Below, piece after piece: positions 6,180-11,658 of a stretch of 11,658 bases of DNA. The translations under genes and the position numbers were made by a program. Under the pieces are notes generated by a model that was not told the DNA's origin, made no database searches, and saw only the letters and a list, made by a program, of their open reading frames with translations. The stretch's first letter is position 1; the number at the start of each line of letters is the position of its first letter. The stretch comes from RBC101 sp052387735. Lineage in GTDB: Bacteria; Gemmatimonadota; Gemmatimonadetes; Gemmatimonadales; Gemmatimonadaceae. The DNA is taken from contig JBQTIW010000199.1 of NCBI GenBank assembly GCA_052387735.1, forward strand, positions 1-11,658, read 5' to 3'.

Positions 6180-7856
6180 TCACTCCCGTCTCCCGTCTCC
6201 TGTCTCCCGTCCGGTAACGGTCCCCAGCACCGACACATCCGGATCCATCGTCACCTTGGCCGGCTCTCCCTCAATCCGCACGGGCACCTCTACCGTCGAG
6301 GCTCGCCCCGCCGGTACCGTGACGCGCACACGCTGCGTGCGACCCGCCCTGTCGGTCACATCGACTGACAGGTTCACCCGATACGGTTCGAAGCGCGTGC
6401 CCTGCTCCACGTTCAGCACCACCGCGCGGCGCGGCGCGTCCCATCGCCATGACACAGTGAGCTCGGCCACGCCTGGCCGCTGCATCCACTGATCGAAGAA
6501 CCAGTCCAGTCTCGTCCCTGATGACGTCTCGATTTCGCGCATGAAGTCGGCCGTCATGGCATTGCCGTGGCGGTACTTTGCGTAGTAGGCGCGGATGCCG
6601 CGAAAGAACGCAGAGTCCCCCACTTCGCGCCGGAGCATGTGCAGCACGAAGCCAGCCTTCTGGTACACGTTGCTGTTCAGCACGCGACCCAGATTGTCGA
6701 GCCCCTCGTCGACGATCGGCTTCTCACTCGTTATTCGCGCATTGAGCACCGAGGCGCGCATCTGAGTCATGTCGCGGCGGAAGGCGCTGTCGCCTCGCGA
6801 GTGCTCCGTCCACAGCGCGGCGAAGTACGTGGCGAATCCTTCGGACAGCCAGACGTGCGGCCATTCCCGCTCCGTCACCGCGTCCCCGAACCACTGGTGT
6901 GCGGTCTCGTGCGCGATGAGACCTTCCGTCATGGACCGCCGCCGGTAAATGGCGTCGGCGTAGAAGATGGCCGAGGCGTTTTCCATGCCCCCGTACCGGG
7001 TCGTGGACTGCACGTGCGCGAGTTTCTCATACGGGTACGGCCCCACGAGACGGGAGAAGAGCGCCACCACCTCACCGGCTCGGGCGAACGGGCCGGGCAT
7101 GTAGTCGCGGACATCTGGGGAGATCCACACCGACTGGTGGACACACCCCCCCAACTCAGCAAAGCCGCAGGCGGCCTTGCCGAGCTCGTAGACCCCGAAC
7201 TGCGCAACACCGATGACCATGACGGCTGTGTACAGCGGCCGTGCGCTCCGCCACCGGGTGATGACCATGCGCGGCTTCGACGTCCCCGCTTCGGGCGTCT
7301 CTTCGAGCAGGTCGCCGTTGGCGATCACGCGGTGCGATCCCGGCGCGCGCACGATCCACTCCACCGTCGCCTTGTCGCTGGGGTGATCCACCGTGGCCAG
7401 CCACTGACGGGCGCGGTCGGGAAAGTTGTCGCCGAAGGCGGTCCATCCCCCCGCGCTGTCCCGGGTCACGATCAGCCCGTCCGTTGGAACGCCGTGGTAC
7501 TGCACCGCAACGCGCAGTGTGTCGCGGTCACCCGCCGGCAGGGTCACGCGCACGACCGCTCCATCGCGGGTGAACGCCGCCGCTGCACCATTCACCCGCA
7601 CCGCGTCCACGAGCATCGTCGCGGCAAGGTCGAGGGCGAGCGACGCGATGCCCGCCGTGCGATGTGCGGTCGCCGTGGCCACAAAGCGAATCGTGTCGGG
7701 CATCGTCCCCGAGGGAAACTCGACGCGAAACTCGTAATGCAACACGTCGATCCCGGGACGGCTCGCTCCCGTGAGGCTGCGAGCCTGCGCGCCGAGCACG
7801 GAGCTGCCGATCGTCGCCAGAACGACCAGGGCGAGACTGCAAGAGCGAACGCGCAT
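6180..7856 (-). CDS. Exported M1-family zinc metallopeptidase (aminopeptidase N-like)
   Basis: This 558-residue enzyme has a signal peptide (hydrophobic core about 7-22, likely cut after AQA at 25), so it acts outside the cytoplasm. An N-terminal beta domain is followed by the M1 catalytic domain. It carries the exopeptidase motif GGMEN (289-293), the zinc site HETAH (H316, E317, H320) with the third ligand E339 exactly 18 residues after the second His (LSEGFATY), and a likely catalytic Tyr398 (NVYQKAG). All active-site residues are present, so an active aminopeptidase is expected. The protein ends soon after the catalytic domain and a short beta-rich region; the helical C-terminal domain of long M1 enzymes is absent. 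C230 and C238 could form a disulfide. The start at 7856 lies 1 nt after the stop of the sugar dehydrogenase gene (TAG-G-ATG), which implies translational coupling. The last ~10 residues are repeat-derived. Confidence 0.93.
   Translation of the reverse strand: MRVRSCSLALVVLATIGSSVLGAQARSLTGASRPGIDVLHYEFRVEFPSGTMPDTIRFVATATAHRTAGIASLALDLAATMLVDAVRVNGAAAAFTRDGAVVRVTLPAGDRDTLRVAVQYHGVPTDGLIVTRDSAGGWTAFGDNFPDRARQWLATVDHPSDKATVEWIVRAPGSHRVIANGDLLEETPEAGTSKPRMVITRWRSARPLYTAVMVIGVAQFGVYELGKAACGFAELGGCVHQSVWISPDVRDYMPGPFARAGEVVALFSRLVGPYPYEKLAHVQSTTRYGGMENASAIFYADAIYRRRSMTEGLIAHETAHQWFGDAVTEREWPHVWLSEGFATYFAALWTEHSRGDSAFRRDMTQMRASVLNARITSEKPIVDEGLDNLGRVLNSNVYQKAGFVLHMLRREVGDSAFFRGIRAYYAKYRHGNAMTADFMREIETSSGTRLDWFFDQWMQRPGVAELTVSWRWDAPRRAVVLNVEQGTRFEPYRVNLSVDVTDRAGRTQRVRVTVPAGRASTVEVPVRIEGEPAKVTMDPDVSVLGTVTGRETGDGRRE
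6183..6210. repeat. Four tandem CTCCCGT heptamers at the 3' end of the M1 peptidase gene
   Basis: CTCCCGT lies at 6183-6189, 6190-6196 and 6204-6210, with one variant (CTCCTGT) at 6197-6203. On the minus strand these encode the last residues of the peptidase (...GRETGDGRRE). The 12 bases 6185-6196 are the exact reverse complement of 6041-6052, giving a long-range inverted repeat across the gap. Confidence 0.75.
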
Positions 7857-7857
7857 C

Positions 7858-8985
7858 CTAACGAGTCACCCGGTAAATGGTTCCGGTCTGGTCGTCGGAG
7901 ACCAGCACCGATCCGTCGGCGGCGACGATCACGTCCACCGGCCGCCCCCAGCGCCTGCCTCCCTCGCCCCATCCCACAATGAAGTCTTCCGAGCGCACCG
8001 GCCTGCCGTTGGCGACCCGGATCCGCACGACCTTCGCCCCCACCGGCGTGTCGCGATTCCACGATCCGTGGTAGGCCACCAGGGCGTCACCGCGATACTC
8101 GGCCGGCAGTGCCGAGGCCTCGTCGAGGAAGGCGATGCCTAACGGGGCAACGTGCGCGGGCAGGGCGAGGGCGGGCGGAATCGTGCCCGGGCAGCGCGCC
8201 GGGTCGTTGACGCTGGCGTCGGGCGTCGGCACGCGATTGCTGTGGCAATATGGCCAGCCGAAGTGGCCGCCATCGACGAGAATGTTGAGCTCTTCCGGGG
8301 GCAGGTCCTGGTGATCTGGCTCGAGATTGTCGCGCTCGTTCTGCGTCACCCAGATCTCACCGGTGCCGGGGTGCACCGCCATCCCCACCGCATTGCGCAG
8401 ACCGCTGGAGAACAGCCGGCCGCTCCGGCCGTCGGCGTCATACCGCATGACGGCCGCACGATCCGGCGTGCGCTCAACGCACACGTTGCAGCTCGATCCG
8501 ATGGAAACATACATGGCACCATCGCGTCCGAAGACCACGGTACGAGTCCAGTGGCCGCCGCCGCTGCTGTACTCGGCGAGCTTCTCCGGACTCCCCGTCG
8601 GCATGCCGTTCCCGCCGAGCCGCACCCGTACCACCGCGTCCGTGTTCGCGATGTACAGCCAGCCGTCACGGAACGCCATGCCATGCGGCCGATTGAGTCC
8701 GCTCACGGCGACCGTGTTCGAATCAGCACGCCCATCGCGATTGGTGTCCACGAGACGCGTGATCTGACCGCTGCGCGGCTGACTGACGTACACGGCGCCA
8801 TCGGGCCCCCGCGCCATGAACCGCGCCCCCGGGACACTGGCGAACTCGCTCACCGTGAAGCCGCGCGGCACCCAGAGGCGGCCGTTGTATGTGCTATCGG
8901 TGAGGTGGACTGCCCGGGCAAGAGGCTGGGCGGGGGCAGCGCAAGCGGTGCTGACAAGGAGGCCAAAGACGACGAGCGCTCTCAT
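7858..8985 (-). CDS. Exported soluble sugar dehydrogenase, PQQ-dependent glucose/sorbosone dehydrogenase type (COG2133)
   Basis: This 375-residue beta-propeller protein of the GSDH/L-sorbosone dehydrogenase family probably oxidises a sugar or aldose with PQQ outside the cytoplasm. Family-like stretches are LNRPHGMAF (98-105), GGGHWTRTVVF (143-152), GSSCNVC (163-169), SGLRNAVGMAVHP (194-206), GGHFGWPYC (239-247) and AYHGSWNRDTPVG (304-316). H101 and H145 are candidate catalytic or cofactor histidines; the Cys pair C166/C169 could be bonded. The start is placed at 8985, not the longer frame opening at 9159, because this Met begins a signal peptide (hydrophobic 3-13, then STACAAPAQ). The extra upstream stretch would be mostly an Arg-Leu repeat made by the GGAGAC array. 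C15 fits a loose lipobox, so a lipoprotein is possible. No clear ribosome site is seen. It is coupled to the M1 peptidase that follows. PQQ use is inferred from the family, and no pqq genes are in the window. Confidence 0.9.
   Translation of the reverse strand: MRALVVFGLLVSTACAAPAQPLARAVHLTDSTYNGRLWVPRGFTVSEFASVPGARFMARGPDGAVYVSQPRSGQITRLVDTNRDGRADSNTVAVSGLNRPHGMAFRDGWLYIANTDAVVRVRLGGNGMPTGSPEKLAEYSSGGGHWTRTVVFGRDGAMYVSIGSSCNVCVERTPDRAAVMRYDADGRSGRLFSSGLRNAVGMAVHPGTGEIWVTQNERDNLEPDHQDLPPEELNILVDGGHFGWPYCHSNRVPTPDASVNDPARCPGTIPPALALPAHVAPLGIAFLDEASALPAEYRGDALVAYHGSWNRDTPVGAKVVRIRVANGRPVRSEDFIVGWGEGGRRWGRPVDVIVAADGSVLVSDDQTGTIYRVTR
8136..8143 (+). repeat. TGCCTAAC octamer, copy 3
   Basis: This copy lies inside the sugar dehydrogenase gene. 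On the coding strand it gives the TTA leucine codon of Pro-Leu-Gly-Ile. Confidence 0.5.
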
Positions 8986-8987
8986 TC

Positions 8988-9044
8988 GGGAGACGGGAGA
9001 CGGGAGACGGAGACGGAGACGGAGACGGAGACGGAGACGGAGAC
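8988..9044. repeat. GGGAGAC x3 then GGAGAC x6 microsatellite
   Basis: Three exact heptamers (8988-9008) are followed by six exact hexamers (9009-9044), immediately upstream of the sugar dehydrogenase ATG at 8985. Read in the dehydrogenase frame, the hexamers would encode an Arg-Leu repeat, but they lie outside the chosen start. The rest of the 193 bp gap (9045-9178) shows no gene and no promoter I can defend. Confidence 0.9.
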
Positions 9045-9178
9045 CAAGGCTCGATCCCCGCGCGTCCGAACGCAAGCGGAAGTCCTCTGGCGCGTTCGTT
9101 CCCGTGCCGAACCGAAACCAAGGGACCACGCACATCCAGTCTTGAGATTCTCCCGTCACCCGCCGCCCGTCTCAGACT

Positions 9179-10651
9179 TTACACCCGCACCCTATTACGC
9201 CCCTCCGCTTTCGCCCGGTACAGCGCCTGGTCCGCTCCAGCCAGAAAGTCCTCCACCGTTTCCCATCCCGGGGACGGGAACGTCGCGACGCCGATGCTCG
9301 CCGTCAGACTGAGCGTGCCCGACGATCCGCGCGCAAAAGCGTGCATCTCGATCAGCTCTCGCAGACGCTCGGCAAACCGCGCCGCTCCCACTGCGCCGGT
9401 TTCCGGCAGCACGACCACGAATTCCTCGCCGCCGTAGCGCGCTACCACGTCGACTGCACGCACGGCGCCCTGCAGCAGGTTGGCCATCTCTGTCAGCACG
9501 TCGTCGCCTACGAGATGGCCGTAGTTGTCGTTGATCCGCTTGAAATGATCGAGATCGATCAGCAGCAGCGATACCGTGGAATCGTAGCGCTTCACACGCC
9601 CCATCTCCGCGGCCAATCGATCGGTCAGCGCGCGGCGATTGAGGACGCGGGTGAGAGGATCGGTCTGTGCCAGCTGCTCCAGGCGTCGGTTGTCGGCGAT
9701 CGTCATTTCCAGCACTTGGGCCCGCTGGACCGCCGCCACCGCTGCTTTCACGACAGTATCGGCGAACTCTACGTCGTCGCGGCCCAAAGGCGGCTCGTTC
9801 ACGCTGCGACGCAGAAAGAAGACGCCGGCCTGCGTGGGCTCGAGCGCGAACGGCAGGGCGATGATCGACTGGATGCTCACTTTCGTCCCCTCCGCACGCC
9901 AGCGCTCGCGTACCTCGGCATAGAGAGGACTCGTCCGCACGTCTTCCACGAGCACCGGCCTCCCGCTTTCCAACGCGGCCCGGATCTCGGGATAGCGATC
10001 GAGCTCCAGTTCCAGGGTCCCTTCCATCCCGTGCTCGAACGCTGTGGCCACGACTCGCGGACGTTCGCCGGATCGGGCCAGGATCACCGAGCAGTGCGTG
10101 AGGTCGAGCGCGCGCGCCACGCGGCGGGCGAGCAAGTGGTAGATCTCGTCCGAGGACAGGTCGTCCGTGACGTCGTGCAGAATGTCGACGAGCTTGCGCC
10201 GGCTCTCGGCTTCCTCCCGAACGCGCTCCAGCTCACGTTCCGCGTTATGTAGCGCATCGTTGGCCGACCGGAGAATCGTGCGCATGCGCAGCTGCGCCTG
10301 AATGCGCGCGAGCAGTTCCTTTACGCGGAACGGCTTCTTCACGAAGTCGGCCGCGCCCAGGCCCAGCGTCCGTACCGCCGCTTCTTCCGGGGGCAGGCTC
10401 GAGACCATCAGCACGGGGATATCGCGCCAGCGCGGATCCGACTTGATCCGCTCCAGCAGCACGTAGCCATCGGCGTCGGGGAACATCACGTCGAGGAGCA
10501 CGAGGTCCGGTGTGCGCTCCTCGAGCAAGGCCATCACCCGACTCCCTTCGCGCGCCGCCGCGACGTCGTAGCCGTGCTCCTTGAGCACCCACGACATCGT
10601 CTGCAGGATCGACGCGTCGTCGTCTGCGATCAGTATGCAGGCGTTAGGCAT
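9179..10651 (-). CDS. Response-regulator diguanylate cyclase (REC-GAF-GGDEF)
   Basis: This 490-residue cytoplasmic signalling protein makes cyclic di-GMP from two GTP. An N-terminal receiver (about 4-120) has acids D10-D12, phospho-acceptor D54, S84/S85 and K105/K106. A helical linker with coiled-coil character (125-160), a GAF-like domain (about 165-310) and a GGDEF domain (about 325-490) follow. The active-site motif is intact as GGEEF (407-411), with metal-site D368 (LIDLDHFKRIND). An RxxD inhibitory site (R398-D401) lies exactly five residues before it, so product inhibition is expected. The start is ATG at 10651, where the receiver begins; a longer frame up to 10768 would add about 39 Arg/Ser-rich residues that are out-of-frame reading of the upstream gene. 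ATG overlaps the stop of the dehydratase gene (ATGCCTAA). GGGAG lies about 10 nt before it. No EAL domain is present. Its partner kinase is not identifiable here. Confidence 0.95.
   Translation of the reverse strand: MPNACILIADDDASILQTMSWVLKEHGYDVAAAREGSRVMALLEERTPDLVLLDVMFPDADGYVLLERIKSDPRWRDIPVLMVSSLPPEEAAVRTLGLGAADFVKKPFRVKELLARIQAQLRMRTILRSANDALHNAERELERVREEAESRRKLVDILHDVTDDLSSDEIYHLLARRVARALDLTHCSVILARSGERPRVVATAFEHGMEGTLELELDRYPEIRAALESGRPVLVEDVRTSPLYAEVRERWRAEGTKVSIQSIIALPFALEPTQAGVFFLRRSVNEPPLGRDDVEFADTVVKAAVAAVQRAQVLEMTIADNRRLEQLAQTDPLTRVLNRRALTDRLAAEMGRVKRYDSTVSLLLIDLDHFKRINDNYGHLVGDDVLTEMANLLQGAVRAVDVVARYGGEEFVVVLPETGAVGAARFAERLRELIEMHAFARGSSGTLSLTASIGVATFPSPGWETVEDFLAGADQALYRAKAEGRNRVRV
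10643..10651 (-). other. ATGCCTAAC: overlapping stop/start of dehydratase and cyclase; fourth TGCCTAAC octamer
   Basis: On the minus strand, ATG (10651-10649) opens the cyclase and TAA (10646-10644) ends the dehydratase in a different frame, giving an 8-nt overlap. The arrangement implies translational coupling by terminating ribosomes. The junction is itself a copy of TGCCTAAC (10650-10643). Confidence 0.7.
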
Positions 10652-11618
10652 CTCCGAACAGCTCCCGCATCCCGTCCCAGTCCACGTTCCCTCCGCTGAG
10701 CACGCAGACTGTTCCCCCGATCGCCTCCACCGCCCCCTCGAGCAGCGCCGCCACGGTGATCGCACCACTGGGTTCGGCTACGAGTTTCGAGCGATCCATC
10801 AGCAGGCGCATCCCCTGGATGATGGACGCCTCGCTCACCGTCACAACGTCGTCCAGATATGCCTGATGATGCGCAAAAGGCAACGTCCCGATCCTGACCG
10901 CCATCAGACCATCGGCAATGCTGTGCGAATGCTCGAGGGTCACCGGTTCGCCGGCCGCCCTGGCCCGTGTGAGCTTTGGTGCGCCGGCTGGCTCCACGCC
11001 GATCACCCGCGTCGACGGACTGAGAAGCTTTACCGCAGCCGCGACGCCGCTGCTCAGACCACCGCCGCCCACAGGAACCAACACCTGCCTCACCTCTGGC
11101 AAGTCCTGCACGATCTCGACCCCGGTCGTGCCTTGTCCGGAGATGATCCACGGATGGTCGTAAGGCGGCACCAGCGTGTAACCCCTCTCACGAACGAGCT
11201 CCAGCGCCCGGTCCATCCGATGCTGGGTCGTCGTTCCCGCCAGCTCGACCGTGGCTCCCAAACGCTCGGCCCCGGAACGCTTGGCAAGAGTGACCGTCGT
11301 TGGCATCACCACGGTCGCCGACACACCGAACATGCGCGCGGAGAGGGCTACGGCCTGCGCGTGGTTACCGCTCGACGGCGCGATCACGCCTTTCCCACGC
11401 TCCTCGGCGGTCAAGCGCGAAAGGAAGGTGTACGCGCCCCGGAACTTGAAGGCCCCGCCGCGCTGCAGCATTTCCGGCTTGATCCAGATCCGCCTGCCCC
11501 CATCGCTCAGGGCATCGCAGAGCAAAACCGGAGTCCGCACCGCGACGCCGCGCAGCGTGTCACAAGCGTCGAGGAGATCGGGCTCTGTGATGAGCGAAGT
11601 TGAGACCTGCGTGGCCAT
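10644..11618 (-). CDS. PLP-dependent threonine/serine dehydratase (threonine ammonia-lyase family, no ACT domain)
   Basis: This 324-residue cytoplasmic fold-type II PLP enzyme has the cofactor lysine at K58 (GGAFKFRGA), a substrate loop SSGNHAQ (82-88), the phosphate-binding GGGGL (184-188) and a C-terminal SGGN that contacts the pyridine ring. The likely reaction is deamination of L-threonine to 2-oxobutanoate, or of L-serine to pyruvate. The length matches the short forms (TdcB-like, serine racemase or hydroxyaspartate ammonia-lyase); the regulatory C-terminal ACT-type domain of biosynthetic IlvA is absent, so isoleucine feedback is not expected. Motif reading cannot separate these substrates. 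The start is ATG at 11618; no ribosome site is visible in the 40 bases upstream. Its stop overlaps the start of the diguanylate cyclase, so the two are almost certainly co-transcribed. Confidence 0.92.
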   Translation of the reverse strand: MATQVSTSLITEPDLLDACDTLRGVAVRTPVLLCDALSDGGRRIWIKPEMLQRGGAFKFRGAYTFLSRLTAEERGKGVIAPSSGNHAQAVALSARMFGVSATVVMPTTVTLAKRSGAERLGATVELAGTTTQHRMDRALELVRERGYTLVPPYDHPWIISGQGTTGVEIVQDLPEVRQVLVPVGGGGLSSGVAAAVKLLSPSTRVIGVEPAGAPKLTRARAAGEPVTLEHSHSIADGLMAVRIGTLPFAHHQAYLDDVVTVSEASIIQGMRLLMDRSKLVAEPSGAITVAALLEGAVEAIGGTVCVLSGGNVDWDGMRELFGDA

Positions 11619-11658
11619 GACAGTGAAGTGACTCTAAGCTCGTGTGTCGGCCGCCGTT

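Noticed and set aside
6567..7982. Long open frame on the + strand (471 codons) opposite the M1 peptidase
   Set aside because: It is antisense to a gene with intact M1 motifs, its translation is rich in Arg/His/Pro with no family signature, and such frames are common in GC-rich DNA.
8986..9159. N-terminal extension of the sugar dehydrogenase to an ATG at 9159
   Set aside because: It would put an Arg-Leu repeat before a clean signal peptide; the Met at 8985 is the better start.
8152..9312. Long open frame on the + strand (386 codons) opposite the sugar dehydrogenase
   Set aside because: It is antisense shadow of a clear enzyme gene and includes a Thr-Glu run made only by the GGAGAC microsatellite.
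10652..10768. N-terminal extension of the diguanylate cyclase
   Set aside because: The 39 added residues are out-of-frame reading of the dehydratase C-terminus; the receiver domain starts at 10651.
11631..11636. TAGAGT on the minus strand as a -10 box for the dehydratase gene
   Set aside because: It fits only the loose TAnnnT pattern, no -35 element is visible at the right distance and the window ends there.

Overview
The window is GC-rich (by eye roughly two-thirds G+C), densely coding bacterial DNA with eight protein genes and no RNA genes, CRISPR arrays or transposases that I can see. The gene mix is a hybrid histidine kinase, a membrane acyltransferase, PBP4, exported M1 peptidase, a soluble sugar dehydrogenase, a diguanylate cyclase and a PLP dehydratase. 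Together with several exported enzymes carrying Ala-rich signal peptides and polypurine intergenic repeats, it suggests a free-living soil or freshwater bacterium. My best guess is Gemmatimonadota, with Acidobacteriota or a soil proteobacterium as alternatives; this is an impression, not proof.

The left half (2-4818) reads on the + strand. It opens with a hybrid histidine kinase cut by the window edge (REC-coiled coil-HisKA-HATPase-REC). Next comes a ~200 bp gap with a degenerate 56-60 bp tandem repeat and two hairpins, then a multi-pass acyltransferase of the DUF5009/HGSNAT-like type (1887-3059). The last + gene is dacB, a PBP4-type D-Ala-D-Ala carboxypeptidase/endopeptidase (3178-4818). The acyltransferase and PBP4 both plausibly act on cell-envelope material.

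The right half (4849-11618) reads on the - strand and converges with dacB across a 30 bp gap. In transcription order it holds a PLP-dependent threonine/serine dehydratase (11618-10644), a REC-GAF-GGDEF diguanylate cyclase whose start overlaps the dehydratase stop by 8 nt (10651-9179), an exported sorbosone/glucose-type sugar dehydrogenase (8985-7858), an exported M1 metallopeptidase that starts 1 nt after it (7856-6180), and a saccharopine-dehydrogenase/L-lysine-6-dehydrogenase-like oxidoreductase (6009-4849). Two tightly coupled pairs stand out: dehydratase with cyclase, and sugar dehydrogenase with peptidase.

Between the genes lie short polypurine/polypyrimidine repeats: GGGAGAC and GGAGAC arrays, AATCCCG triplets and the 56-60 bp units. 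They reach into the 3' ends of three genes and sit directly against the start of a fourth. An 8-mer, TGCCTAAC, occurs four times at spacings of about 2.5-2.8 kb. It carries the only TTA leucine codons I found by eye and forms one gene junction. I see no mobile element, defence locus or clearly novel enzyme system; the repeats, the 8-mer and the dehydratase-cyclase coupling are the most unusual signals.
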